Shown here: one piece after another, positions 26,756 through 35,664 of the stretch | Numbering within the stretch: position 1 is the first letter of the stretch | Layout: the number at the start of each line of letters is the position of its first letter | Source: Bacteroidota bacterium | GTDB lineage: Bacteria > Bacteroidota > Bacteroidia > Chitinophagales > Chitinophagaceae | Reading direction: 5' to 3' | Assembly (NCBI GenBank): GCA_023416995.1 | Contig: JAEZGI010000029.1 | Coordinates: 1-64,000 of the forward strand | DNA length: 64,000 bases | The notes under the pieces: generated by a model | Databases searched by the model: none | What the model was told of the DNA's origin: nothing | Seen by the model: only the letters and a program-made list of their open reading frames with translations | Made by a program: the position numbers and the translations under genes

Positions 26756-29149
26756 ATGAAAAGATTATTTGCATTGGCTGTCTGCATATTTATGCTGCAA
26801 CATCTGCGGGCTCAACAACTGGTATCACACATCAGTAGCGGTATCAATGAGCAATTGCTGCGCAAGCCCTGGCCCTCAAAGTGGATCACTTCGCCAGATA
26901 AAGATCTGCGTGCCTATGGTGTATATCATTTCCGGAACACTTTCAACCTGGATGCAAAACCATCGAAATTCATCATTCATCTTTCTGCTGACAACAGGTA
27001 CAGATTTTTTGTGAACGGTGAACCGGTATGTAGCGGACCTGCCAGGGGTGATTTGTATAACTGGTATTTTGAAAGTATTGATATTGCTCCGTTTTTGAAA
27101 AGCGGGGCAAATACTGTTGCGGCTCTTGTATGGAACATGGGTACACTGGCACCTGTGGCGCAGATTTCAAACCAGACTGCTTTTGTGATACAGGGTGATG
27201 GGGATGCAGAAAAGCTTGTGAATTCCGGTCCCACCTGGAAGGTAATGACGAGTGATGCTTATGAGCCATGTTCAGTGGATAATATGCAGCGTTTACGTGC
27301 ATATATGGTGATCGGACCAGGTGATCAACTGGATGCATCCAAATACCTGTGGGGGTGGGAAAAGCCAGGTTATAATGATGCGGGATGGAAAGCGGCAGTG
27401 GCAGTTTCAACACCTTACCCTTCGGGTACAGGTAGTGATAATCAGTGGACATTAACTCCGCGTAACATTCCCCTGATGGAAGAAACCATGCAACGCATCA
27501 AGCTTGTCAGGCGAGCCGTGGGAACCACTGTAACTCCTGATTTCCTTACCGGCAAAAAATCGTTGACGATTGCACCCAACAAAACTGTGAGCATTCTATT
27601 GGACCAGGAGTTCAATACGGTTGCCTACCCTGAATTGTTGGTAAGTGGTGGTAAAGGCGGCTCTGTAAAGCTCACCTATGCCGAAGCTTTGTTCGACAGT
27701 AAAAGGGTAAAGGGCAACCGCAATGAAATTGATGGAAAAGAGATCATGGGTAACTATGACATCTTTCTGCCAGACGGGGGACGCGATCGTTTGTTCCGGC
27801 CTTTATGGCTACGCACCTATCGTTACCTGCAACTGGATATCACCACAGGTTCTGAAGCAATGGTTATAAATGATCTCTATGGCAAATTCAGTGCTTACCC
27901 GTTTGAAGTGAAGGCTTCATTTACAAGCAACGATGCTTCTCTCAAAAATCTATGGGATGTAAGCTGGCGAACAGCCAGGCTTTGTGCAGGCGAAACTTAT
28001 TTTGACTGTCCATACTATGAACAACTGCAATACGAAGGCGACACCCGGATCCAGGCTTTGATTTCATTGTATGTAACCGGCGATGACCGTTTGATGCGGA
28101 AAGCCATTCTCGACTTTAATAATTCGCGTGTTCCAAACGGATTAACTCAGGGACGTTACCCAAGCAATAGGTTGCAACTGATTCCGCCTTATTCACTGAT
28201 CTGGGTTTCGATGATTTATGATTATTGGATGCATAGAAAAGACGATGCTTTTTTGCAACAGTTCCTTGTGCCGATTGCCGGTGTATTGAACTGGTATGAA
28301 CAAAAGATCGATCGACAGAAAAATATGTTGGGCCCGATGGACTGGTGGAATTTTGTAGACTATACCAGGGCTTTTGACCAGGGTGTGCCGGAGGGGGCTA
28401 CGGATGGTAATTCGTCTGTTATAACATTGCAATATATCTATGCTTTAAAACATGCGGCAGAACTATTTAATGCTTTTGGTAAAACGAATGATGCTGCACA
28501 TTATAGCAATCTTGCGAATACATTAAACACCAATACTTACAATCAGTGTTTTGATAAAACACGTGGGTTGATGGCAAATACACCGGATAAAAAATCGTTT
28601 AGTCAACATGCAAGTTTGCTCGCCGTCCTTACCGAAGCCATTCCCGTTGCGGATGAAAAGACGGTGATGTCAAAAGTGCTAAGTGATGGTTCAATAGGAC
28701 CGGTAACTTTTTATTTCCGTTTTTATCTGAATCAGGCATTAAAGAAAGCGGGTATGGGCGATCTCTATTACGGGCAGCTTACGCCATGGCGCGATATGTT
28801 GAAAGTGGGCCTGACGACCTTTGCGGAGATGCCAGAGCCTGCGCGGTCGGACTGTCATGCCTGGAGCGCGAGCCCTAATTATGATTTTCTGGCAACCATT
28901 TGCGGGGTCGTTCCGGGTAGCCCGGGGTTTGCGACCGTGGTGATTCAGCCGTGTTTAGGAGATTTAAAGGAAGTGGCGGCCTCAGTACCGCATCCGGCGG
29001 GAACTATTGCGGTTAATCTTAAACGCAGTGGAGCGAAAGGTGTAACCGGTTCTGTGAGTTTGCCGGCTGGCGTTACGGGAAAATTTGTGTGGAATGGGAA
29101 GGAGCTGAATCTAAGCGGTGGAAAGCAGAATGTTTCAGTTGGCGATTGA
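26756..29149 (+). CDS. GH78 alpha-L-rhamnosidase, secreted
   Basis: A 797-residue enzyme. The ATG at 26756 gives a clear signal peptide (MKRLFALAVCIFMLQHLRAQQ); an ATG at 26732 is possible but adds a poor N-terminus. N-terminal beta-sandwich domains (about 50-390) include the rhamnose-binding-type segment FRNTFNLDAKPSKFIIHLSAD. The alpha/alpha-barrel carries Asp417, Glu422 and Asp429 in FDCPYYEQLQYEGD and Glu691 in TTFAEMPEP. These sit at the spacings known for the catalytic acid, sugar-binding acids and general base of Bacillus RhaB. It removes terminal alpha-L-rhamnose. It is the last gene of the operon, so L-rhamnose is the best guess for the sugar fed to the oxidative pathway. Confidence 0.9.
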   Translation: MKRLFALAVCIFMLQHLRAQQLVSHISSGINEQLLRKPWPSKWITSPDKDLRAYGVYHFRNTFNLDAKPSKFIIHLSADNRYRFFVNGEPVCSGPARGDLYNWYFESIDIAPFLKSGANTVAALVWNMGTLAPVAQISNQTAFVIQGDGDAEKLVNSGPTWKVMTSDAYEPCSVDNMQRLRAYMVIGPGDQLDASKYLWGWEKPGYNDAGWKAAVAVSTPYPSGTGSDNQWTLTPRNIPLMEETMQRIKLVRRAVGTTVTPDFLTGKKSLTIAPNKTVSILLDQEFNTVAYPELLVSGGKGGSVKLTYAEALFDSKRVKGNRNEIDGKEIMGNYDIFLPDGGRDRLFRPLWLRTYRYLQLDITTGSEAMVINDLYGKFSAYPFEVKASFTSNDASLKNLWDVSWRTARLCAGETYFDCPYYEQLQYEGDTRIQALISLYVTGDDRLMRKAILDFNNSRVPNGLTQGRYPSNRLQLIPPYSLIWVSMIYDYWMHRKDDAFLQQFLVPIAGVLNWYEQKIDRQKNMLGPMDWWNFVDYTRAFDQGVPEGATDGNSSVITLQYIYALKHAAELFNAFGKTNDAAHYSNLANTLNTNTYNQCFDKTRGLMANTPDKKSFSQHASLLAVLTEAIPVADEKTVMSKVLSDGSIGPVTFYFRFYLNQALKKAGMGDLYYGQLTPWRDMLKVGLTTFAEMPEPARSDCHAWSASPNYDFLATICGVVPGSPGFATVVIQPCLGDLKEVAASVPHPAGTIAVNLKRSGAKGVTGSVSLPAGVTGKFVWNGKELNLSGGKQNVSVGD

Positions 29150-29161
29150 GAACAAAGAAAT

Positions 29162-29208
29162 TTTCAAAATGTTGGTAATCAACGATATACTGTAATTTCA
29201 TTTTGAAA
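29162..29208. repeat. 10-base inverted repeat TTTCAAAATG / CATTTTGAAA
   Basis: The arms at 29162-29171 and 29199-29208 are perfectly complementary with a 27-base loop. It is AT-rich and lacks a long T-run, so it is a weak terminator candidate. It could instead be a regulatory site just upstream of the Fic operator. Confidence 0.5.
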
Positions 29209-29209
29209 G

Positions 29210-29261
29210 TTAGTTTACATTGCAATTCTACATGTAAACTAAATGCATAATTAGTTTACAT
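29210..29261. repeat. three identical 11-base sites in alternating orientation (operator candidate)
   Basis: TTAGTTTACAT occurs at 29210-29220 and 29251-29261 on the plus strand and at 29232-29242 on the minus strand (ATGTAAACTAA). Centre spacings are 22 and 19 bases, close to two helical turns. The second and third sites form a perfect inverted repeat with an 8-base spacer. The last overlaps a TACATTTG -7 box, so binding would block the promoter. Confidence 0.8.
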
Positions 29262-29264
29262 TTG
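29257..29264 (+). promoter_or_regulatory. -7 box (TACATTTG) of the Fic gene promoter
   Basis: It matches TAnnTTTG and ends 25 bases before the ATG at 29290. It is overlapped by the third copy of the 11-base repeat, so repression by a protein bound there is plausible. No clear TTG -33 element. Confidence 0.5.
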
Positions 29265-29289
29265 TGAATCAGATGTCAACTATAATTTC

Positions 29290-30414
29290 ATGGCAATAGG
29301 TACTCTTATCAAACAACCCGAAGGGTATTCAGCCTTTGTGCCGCATCCCTTTCCACCGGCTGAATTGCTGGATTTTTCGTCTGACTTAATCTTAAAGGCT
29401 GGAACGGCTGAAAGGCTTATAGGAAAGTTGGACGGGATTTCGCACGTACTGCCTGACTCAGATTTCTTCCTAAGCATGTATATGCTGAAAGATGCCACAA
29501 GCTCAGCACAGATTGAAGGCACTCGTTCGACAATGATGGATGCCCTCGAAATGAGCGCGGGTGTCAATAGTATGCCCACTGATGCAGATGATATCCTTTT
29601 TTATATAAGGGCGTTAAACTATGGTACATCAAGACTGGCTGAATTTCCATTTTCATTGAGATTCATACGCGAACTTCACCGGGAATTAATGACCGACGCA
29701 AGGTCCTCACATTTTGCGAGTCCAGGAGAGTTTAGAAGATCGCAGAACTGGATTGGCGGCACTACTATCCAGAATGCTGCATTTGTGCCTCCACCCGTTC
29801 ATTTGATGACGGCAGCGTTGAGCGATCTCGAGAAGTTTATTCATGACAGAACCATTATGCCTGTGCTACAGGCGGGCATTTTACATGCTCAATTTGAAAC
29901 GATCCACCCGTTTTTAGATGGTAATGGCCGAACCGGACGATTGCTGATCACGCTGCTACTTTTAGAAACGGCATTATTGGAAAAGCAGGTGTTATTTCTC
30001 AGTAGTTATTTCAGGAAACATCAGCATTTGTATTATAATAAACTGAACGGCTATCATCATAATAAAACATCTGAATGGTTGCATTTCTTTCTTGATGGCG
30101 TTATAGAAACAGCGAATCAAAGCATTGATACGTTTAAAAAGATCACCGCGCTTCGGGATGCCGACATGCGTCAGATACAAGCTTTGGGTAAACGGGAAGC
30201 TGACAGCGGTGTGAAATTTCTTCAATACTTGTATGCGAATCCCTTAGTAACAGCCACGGCGGTGGCCGAAGGTATGGGCTTCACAAGGGCAGGCGCTGCA
30301 AAGTTAATAGAAAGATTTGTTGGGCTCGGCATACTTACCAGGTTCAACGAAACTGCCACTTACGGCAAAGCCTATTTGTACAAAAACTATGTTGACATTT
30401 TTAACGCAGACTAA
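29290..30414 (+). CDS. Fic-domain protein with N-terminal inhibitory helix and C-terminal winged helix
   Basis: A 374-residue cytoplasmic protein. The Fic catalytic motif HPFLDGNGRTGR is complete at residues 206-217 (His206 base, Asp210 metal, Arg217). The inhibitory motif SxxxEG is present at 72-77 (SAQIEG), with Glu76 expected to block the nucleotide gamma-phosphate. This makes it a class II, self-inhibited AMP-transferase. Residues about 305-370 look like a winged helix-turn-helix (NPLVTATAVAEGMGFTRAGAAKLIERFVGLGIL). Similar Fic-wHTH proteins regulate their own genes, and a triple operator-like repeat lies directly upstream. No antitoxin gene is needed or visible. Its target protein is unknown. 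It is a lone gene between two sugar-related operons. Confidence 0.93.
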   Translation: MAIGTLIKQPEGYSAFVPHPFPPAELLDFSSDLILKAGTAERLIGKLDGISHVLPDSDFFLSMYMLKDATSSAQIEGTRSTMMDALEMSAGVNSMPTDADDILFYIRALNYGTSRLAEFPFSLRFIRELHRELMTDARSSHFASPGEFRRSQNWIGGTTIQNAAFVPPPVHLMTAALSDLEKFIHDRTIMPVLQAGILHAQFETIHPFLDGNGRTGRLLITLLLLETALLEKQVLFLSSYFRKHQHLYYNKLNGYHHNKTSEWLHFFLDGVIETANQSIDTFKKITALRDADMRQIQALGKREADSGVKFLQYLYANPLVTATAVAEGMGFTRAGAAKLIERFVGLGILTRFNETATYGKAYLYKNYVDIFNAD

Positions 30415-30578
30415 GGGTTGATTCTTGTGACCAGATATACAGGGCCATTGCCTGATATGAATAGGACCTGGCACACCTCTATGCTATGATATATCCATAC
30501 TGCGGGTAAATCTGGAAAAAGTTCCGAAGACTTAATAATCCAATAACATACGGTACTTTATCCGGTTTTCTATAGCTT

Positions 30579-30586
30579 TAACTTTG
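30579..30586 (+). promoter_or_regulatory. -7 box (TAACTTTG) upstream of the phosphodiesterase gene
   Basis: It matches TAnnTTTG and ends 32 bases before the ATG at 30619. A TTTA at 30557-30560, 18 bases upstream, could serve as a weak -33 element. The same octamer precedes the ECF sigma gene. Confidence 0.5.
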
Positions 30587-30618
30587 ATGCCATTTGAATA
30601 AATTTTCAACTGATTAAT

Positions 30619-32016
30619 ATGCAAATCAAAAGATCTTTCTCCCCTACAGCCTCTTTCACAGCGCCTGACAAGATTGTAACAACGACCGACCCTGATTTTG
30701 GCGGTACCACAACTTTAGTTAAGCGGATACTTTTCTCCCTGCTTTTTTTCATCGCATTTGCGAACGCCTCTGCACAAAAAGCTGAGCATGTTGTGTTGAT
30801 TACCATTGATGGCTTCCGGCCAGATTTTTATCTCGAGCAAGGTTGGAACACACCCAACCTTCGTGCTATGATGCGCGCGGGGTTTCATGCCAAAGGTGTT
30901 AATAGCGTGTTTCCTTCAATGACCTATCCATCACATACAACCATCGTAACAGGTGTGCGACCGGCAAAACACGGTATCTATTTCAACAGCATGTTTGAAC
31001 CCAACGGCCCCACAGGTAAAATATACTGGATGGACAGTTCCATCAAAGTTCCGACTTTGTGGACGGCCGCAAAGGATAAGGGTCTGAAAACTGCGGCTAT
31101 GTTCTGGCCGGTTTCTGCAGATGCCCCGGTTGATTATAATATTGCAGATGTTGGCAGCATGGGTGTGAAAAATATGGCCGCTTACGCAAAACCTGCCGGG
31201 TTTTACGACCTCGTGAGAAAAGAACTTTTTAATGATAGTCCTCGGATTGATCTTGGCAAGGATTATAATGTTGCTAACATTGCAGCCAAAGTCATCAAAG
31301 AAGGAAAGCCCAATTTCATGACCATTCACTTCTTTGGTGTTGATAGCAAGTCGCACCAGCAAGGCAGAAATGGTGAAGCAGTAAAAGAAGCAGTGGCTGT
31401 TGCTGATAGTAGTGTGGGCATTGTAATGCAGGCGCTAAAAGACGCAGGGATATTTGAAAAAACGGTTTTTATTGTGACCGGCGACCATGGTTTCACTGAT
31501 GTTACCAGCACCGTCAGTCCGAATGTATGGCTGAAAGAGGCAGGCATAATTAAGGATGTAAAAACGGATGACTGGAAGGCGCAGTTTTTTTCGGTTGGTG
31601 GTTCCAGTTATCTGTATCTGAAAGACAAAAACGATCAGCAGACTGCCAAACAGGTGCTGGACCTGTTGAATAAATTGCCGTCTGAACACAAGAAACTATT
31701 CAGAATTATAGATCGGAAAAAGATGGATGGAGCCGGCGCCAACCCGGATGTTGCATTTGCCATCACCGCAGAAAATGGCGGATCTTTTGGCAACAGCATG
31801 ACGGGCGAAGCAGTGAAGGCCAGGACCCTTGGTGGTGCCCATGGTAACTTCCCCGACTTCAAAGAAATCAGAACCGGTTTTGTTGCAATAGGACCCGGTG
31901 TGAAGGCAGGCACTTCAGTGCAGCTGATGGAGCTTCGCGATATATCGCCATTTGTTGTAAAAGTACTGGGATTGAAGATTGACGGTATGGAAGGGAAGGT
32001 GCCGGCGGGTTTGTAA
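30619..32016 (+). CDS. secreted type I phosphodiesterase / nucleotide pyrophosphatase (ENPP-like)
   Basis: A 465-residue alkaline-phosphatase-fold enzyme. Metal ligand Asp64 is in TIDGFRPD and nucleophile Thr102 in PSMTYPSHTT; later ligands are in FFGVDSKSHQQG and VTGDHGF. ENPP-type enzymes cleave phosphodiester or pyrophosphate bonds in nucleotides or lipids. A hydrophobic signal segment (ILFSLLFFIAFANASAQ) begins only near residue 36, so the start at 30619 leaves an unusually long polar leader. No ATG, GTG or TTG lies in frame between them. The N-terminus is therefore uncertain. It is followed after 24 bases by an esterase gene, probably in one operon. Confidence 0.88.
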   Translation: MQIKRSFSPTASFTAPDKIVTTTDPDFGGTTTLVKRILFSLLFFIAFANASAQKAEHVVLITIDGFRPDFYLEQGWNTPNLRAMMRAGFHAKGVNSVFPSMTYPSHTTIVTGVRPAKHGIYFNSMFEPNGPTGKIYWMDSSIKVPTLWTAAKDKGLKTAAMFWPVSADAPVDYNIADVGSMGVKNMAAYAKPAGFYDLVRKELFNDSPRIDLGKDYNVANIAAKVIKEGKPNFMTIHFFGVDSKSHQQGRNGEAVKEAVAVADSSVGIVMQALKDAGIFEKTVFIVTGDHGFTDVTSTVSPNVWLKEAGIIKDVKTDDWKAQFFSVGGSSYLYLKDKNDQQTAKQVLDLLNKLPSEHKKLFRIIDRKKMDGAGANPDVAFAITAENGGSFGNSMTGEAVKARTLGGAHGNFPDFKEIRTGFVAIGPGVKAGTSVQLMELRDISPFVVKVLGLKIDGMEGKVPAGL

Positions 32017-32040
32017 ACATCATCAAATAAATAAAGCCAT

Positions 32041-33168
32041 ATGAAGAATCATTGCCTGAAACACTATGGATTGCTTGCATTGTTTCTATCACTGTCGTTT
32101 TTTGCTATTAGTCAACCAAATGCGGCTCCTGTTTTTGAATCGCCTGAAGTACATGCTGATAACAAAGTCACTTTTCGTTTCCTTGCGCCTCATGCTAAAG
32201 AGGTAAAATTAACCGGACAATTTCAACGAGGCGCCATTGATATGACAAAAGATGATCGCGGTTTATGGAGTGTAACGGTTGGTCCTATAAAACCCGATAT
32301 GTATCCTTATAATTTTGTTGTTGACGGCACTTCGGTACCTGATCCAAAAAGTACGGTGTTGTTTCCAAATGAAGGCTTCAAAAGCAGCCTTGTTGAAATT
32401 ACCGGTGCAACTCCATTGGTACATACCTTACAGAATGTGCCGCGCGGTACTTTGAGTTACAGACATTATGAATCGCCTGAATTGGGTGCGCGTCCTGTTG
32501 TTATTTACACGCCGCCTGGTTATGAAAAGGATGCATCCAAAAAATACCCGGTGTTATACCTGCTTCATGGTACCACTGATACCGAAGAAACCTGGACAAA
32601 AGTTGGCCGCGCAAATGTGATTCTCGACAACCTGGTCAGCCAGGGCAAGGCGCAGTCGATGATTATAGTAATGCCTTATGGTCGCGCATGGCCGAAGATT
32701 GGTAAATCGTCAGGCAGTTTAAGAAACTGGGATAATCTGCAGGAATTTTCAAAAGATTTTTTGAACCACCTGATGCCATTTGTTGAAAGTAACTATCGCG
32801 TTCGTAAAGACAAAGACAGCCGTGCCATTGCTGGTTTTTCCGGCGGTGGCGGAGAGACCTTATACCTGGGTTTAAACAATCCTACACTTTTTGGATGGGT
32901 TTGTGGTTTCGCCCCGGGTATGTTAAAAGAAGAATTTGAACGTAACAATGCCACTGCCTTTGCGAATCCCGCTGCTGTCAATAAGCAGTTGAAATTGTTT
33001 TGGATCGGTGTGGGCAAGGAAGACATGTTATATAATGTGGTGAATGATTATATGAAAGTGCTGGATGAAAAGAAGATCAAATATGAACCATTCATTTCCG
33101 AAGGCGGACATACCTGGATGAATTGCAAACTCTATCTCGCAACTATAGGGCAGAAATTGTTTAAATAA
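32041..33168 (+). CDS. secreted CE1-type esterase, dispersed paralogue of the left cluster
   Basis: A 375-residue protein with signal peptide (to about AISQ), E-set domain (about 30-120) and esterase fold. The catalytic Ser267 is in GFSGGG and His357 in GGHTWMN. It closely follows the GFSxGG/GGHTWMN subgroup of the genes at 2998 and 4160, including the PEVHADNKVTFRFLAP opening. It is about 27 kb away from them, so it looks like a transposed copy. Pairing with the phosphodiesterase-like gene may mean joint action on phosphate- and ester-bearing glycans or lipids; this is only context. Confidence 0.87.
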   Translation: MKNHCLKHYGLLALFLSLSFFAISQPNAAPVFESPEVHADNKVTFRFLAPHAKEVKLTGQFQRGAIDMTKDDRGLWSVTVGPIKPDMYPYNFVVDGTSVPDPKSTVLFPNEGFKSSLVEITGATPLVHTLQNVPRGTLSYRHYESPELGARPVVIYTPPGYEKDASKKYPVLYLLHGTTDTEETWTKVGRANVILDNLVSQGKAQSMIIVMPYGRAWPKIGKSSGSLRNWDNLQEFSKDFLNHLMPFVESNYRVRKDKDSRAIAGFSGGGGETLYLGLNNPTLFGWVCGFAPGMLKEEFERNNATAFANPAAVNKQLKLFWIGVGKEDMLYNVVNDYMKVLDEKKIKYEPFISEGGHTWMNCKLYLATIGQKLFK

Positions 33169-33341
33169 GAAGTATTTTCAATTCCAAGCGCGTTACTTGC
33201 AGGTGTTGAAAATTATCTGGCTGTAAGAGAACAGCATCCTGCGTTTAACTTCTGATGGGCAGTGGTCATTTGATTTGGACTGGTACTTTTTTATGCGGTT
33301 AAACTTTGATTAGGGCTTCTGATTTTTAAAAGCCTACACTC

Positions 33342-34163
33342 ATGAATATTAATTTGCAGAGAAAAGTTTCAACAACCGTATTGATTCTTTCAGTATCAAC
33401 CATTACGAATGCTCAATTGTCTAACGAGCGAATTGCGGAGCAGCTTCAATATGTGGATGCTCTTACCGGCTGGCCGGTGGCTATCATAAAAGCATCTCTG
33501 GCCCTTGGTTTTGTAACGATGATAATTGTTGAACCAATAAAAACGTTTTATCGCCCTATTTATCATAGGAATAAAATATTTTCCTGGTTGGCGGGTCATA
33601 CAGTAATAAAAGATAGATTCAGCTCACGGAAAGAGATTGATGAAATCATGCGCGATTTGCTTTTGTTATCAGGAGGAGGGGCAAAAATGGGATTTTATGA
33701 TTTGCCGATGCGTAATATCAGCGGACAGATTTCGTTAGCATCTCAGACAGTTTTAGACTCTCCTACCGTCTATAGCAGGTTGCTTATTGCCTTACTGGGT
33801 AAAAGTTATACAAGAGAGGATGTTCAATTAGATGTAAGAATACTGACTGAGATGTCTCCATCAATTAGAACCGAAGATCCATTATATTTTGAAGCAAGAA
33901 ATCGTTTAGCAAACCACATACAGCGCAATATCGATGCCTTGCAAATTACTTCTGTATTTCAGTGGAAGCGACTGATACATCTTCTTTGTATTTCAATAGG
34001 TTTTATAAGCGCCGCTTACGGGACTTTTGTTTTTGCTAAAAACATTGATTGGGGCAGCAAGTTCCTTTTTGTGATTTTGCTAGGGTATATGGGTGCACTA
34101 CTTGCTTCGTTTCTTCGGAACCTCCTGACTTTGCTCCAACGAAATAAGCACGATCATGGCTAA
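33342..34163 (+). CDS. membrane protein of unknown function, three likely TM segments
   Basis: A 273-residue protein not matched to a family. It begins with a signal-like stretch (about 9-24). A TM helix is near 44-64 (GWPVAIIKASLALGFVTM), a soluble middle part spans about 70-205, and two TM helices lie near 213-233 and 240-260. It ends in a basic tail. The last 8 bases overlap the next gene (alpha/beta hydrolase), indicating a two-gene unit. A weak AAACTTTG sequence at 33301-33308 may be part of its promoter. It lies in a region unlike the sugar operons around it. Confidence 0.7.
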   Translation: MNINLQRKVSTTVLILSVSTITNAQLSNERIAEQLQYVDALTGWPVAIIKASLALGFVTMIIVEPIKTFYRPIYHRNKIFSWLAGHTVIKDRFSSRKEIDEIMRDLLLLSGGGAKMGFYDLPMRNISGQISLASQTVLDSPTVYSRLLIALLGKSYTREDVQLDVRILTEMSPSIRTEDPLYFEARNRLANHIQRNIDALQITSVFQWKRLIHLLCISIGFISAAYGTFVFAKNIDWGSKFLFVILLGYMGALLASFLRNLLTLLQRNKHDHG

Positions 34164-34998
34164 GACTAATTCTGCGATACTTTCCGTACGGGCTGACCCC
34201 AATTCCGGGCGCATGTCAAAAAAGGTGAAAGGCGCTTTGTTGCCGGGCGGATATCAGAGAATAATCCTTGTGCATGGTTTTAATGTGGATGAGCGTGCTG
34301 CAGCGAAAAATTATGAAGCTTTCTCAAAGCGACTGTGGCGTGAAGGCAGTTCTGTCAGGGAATCAGAACAATGTTGTAAATTCTTTTGGCCGGGGAACGA
34401 AGCTGGTGCCTTTCAGTCTGCATTAAGTTATTCCAGGCAAATCGCGAAAGCGCGGGAATGTGGTGTGCTATTTGGAGATTATCTGAGAGAATACTTACAA
34501 AAATCTCAACGAACTCAAATCATACTGATATGTCATTCTTTAGGTTGCAGACTTGTACTTGAAGCATTGAAATATATAACTGCTGTTTCTCCAGCTACTG
34601 CCAGTCACATCAGGCTTGTAGTTATGATGGCGGCTGCTGTTCCGGCCAGCTTCATTGAAAACAGAAATTTTGATGTACCAATTTACGCAAAGAAAACAGC
34701 ATGTTTATACTCGCCAAAGGACAGTATACTGAGGTACTTTTTTCCGATCGGACAATCGATGGCGGGCGACGGTTTTTATCCGACAGCCATCGGCTTAAAT
34801 GGCTCACCCTCTTCAATGTGGACCGCTGGGCATGCTGATACCGGACTATCGCACAAAGCTTATTGGAGCAGTGATTTAGTTGCAACGCAAGTCATGGCCA
34901 TGCTTGGAACCGCGACTGCCAGGCAAATCGCAAGCAGGACAATCGCCGCGAGGCAGCTGACAACAAATTCGCTGGCAGTCTATCAGCGTCTGCTATGA
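34156..34998 (+). CDS. alpha/beta hydrolase (DUF900-like), cytoplasmic
   Basis: A 280-residue protein. The oxyanion-strand motif VHGFNVDE is at 39-46 and the nucleophile elbow CHSLGCR puts Ser128 at its centre. A late acidic turn and the His in GHADTGLSHKAYW complete a probable triad. The pattern resembles DUF900-type hydrolases/lipases. No signal peptide is seen. It overlaps the membrane-protein gene by 8 bases and its TGA is next to the stop of the convergent gene, so the three genes form a compact cassette. Lipase or esterase activity is likely; role unknown. Confidence 0.7.
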   Translation: MAKTNSAILSVRADPNSGRMSKKVKGALLPGGYQRIILVHGFNVDERAAAKNYEAFSKRLWREGSSVRESEQCCKFFWPGNEAGAFQSALSYSRQIAKARECGVLFGDYLREYLQKSQRTQIILICHSLGCRLVLEALKYITAVSPATASHIRLVVMMAAAVPASFIENRNFDVPIYAKKTACLYSPKDSILRYFFPIGQSMAGDGFYPTAIGLNGSPSSMWTAGHADTGLSHKAYWSSDLVATQVMAMLGTATARQIASRTIAARQLTTNSLAVYQRLL

Positions 34999-35664
34999 AC
35001 TAGGTTTTTCGGCTTGGATACCGGGCGCATCCTGGGTGCTGTCATTTCCAGACTTAAAATTTTTGTCAATAGCGGTACTGGAAATATCATTCCTCGTTTC
35101 AGACTTTTCTTCTATTTTTTGGTTCGCTTTCGCGTTCATTCCCGCTACGTTCTTTTCCGGATCTTTTGCCTTGCCATTGACCTGTCTACTAAGTTCCTCC
35201 TGGTTTATTCCGCGCTGTTCAACGTTTGAACCATTGCTGAAGTGTATAAATCCCAACTGCTTTTCACCTTTTTCATATTGCGCGATCAGTTGTTCCATAG
35301 ATAATGCACCCGTTTTATAAAGCATTAAGGAAGCATTCAATACCCGCCACGCAGATCTCGCCCCATTGGATCGGTTTACCATTCCGAAGGCCGTTAAAAG
35401 TCCAAGTGCAATGGTCGAAATACAAGCCAGGATTTTCAGGTTAGCGGGAGCTACAAGCTCCGGTGAACCAGTGTAAATTGAAACCAGCACCGATGTCGAA
35501 ATGGCCGTGACGCCAAGAATTATTATTCCTGCGTTTAACACGTCAGCCATCGTGGACCATAACTTACAGGTTTTTTCGATTTTATCCAGAATATACTTTT
35601 CATTTTCGGGAGTAAGGGGCTTCGTATTCGAAGGCAGGTCCGTGGTGGGGTTAATGGTTTCCAT
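34993..35664 (-). CDS. two-TM protein with long polar tail, SLATT-like
   Basis: A 223-residue protein. TM helices are near 43-65 and 75-96, followed by an amphipathic helix (RSAWRVLNASLMLYKTG, EQLIAQYEKGEKQLG) and a charged tail rich in K, E, N and S from about 143 on. The 2TM plus helix layout resembles SLATT/DUF4231-type proteins, which act as pore-forming effectors in some immune systems; I could not confirm the family. It is convergent with the hydrolase gene and their 3' ends overlap by six bases. Upstream, a TATATG/CATATA inverted repeat at 35674-35693 may regulate it. Confidence 0.6.
   Translation of the reverse strand: METINPTTDLPSNTKPLTPENEKYILDKIEKTCKLWSTMADVLNAGIIILGVTAISTSVLVSIYTGSPELVAPANLKILACISTIALGLLTAFGMVNRSNGARSAWRVLNASLMLYKTGALSMEQLIAQYEKGEKQLGFIHFSNGSNVEQRGINQEELSRQVNGKAKDPEKNVAGMNAKANQKIEEKSETRNDISSTAIDKNFKSGNDSTQDAPGIQAEKPSS

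Noticed and set aside
33175..33212. TTTTCAA...TTGAAAA inverted repeat after the esterase gene at 32041
   Set aside because: Seven-base arms with a 24-base loop and no T-run are within chance in AT-rich DNA.
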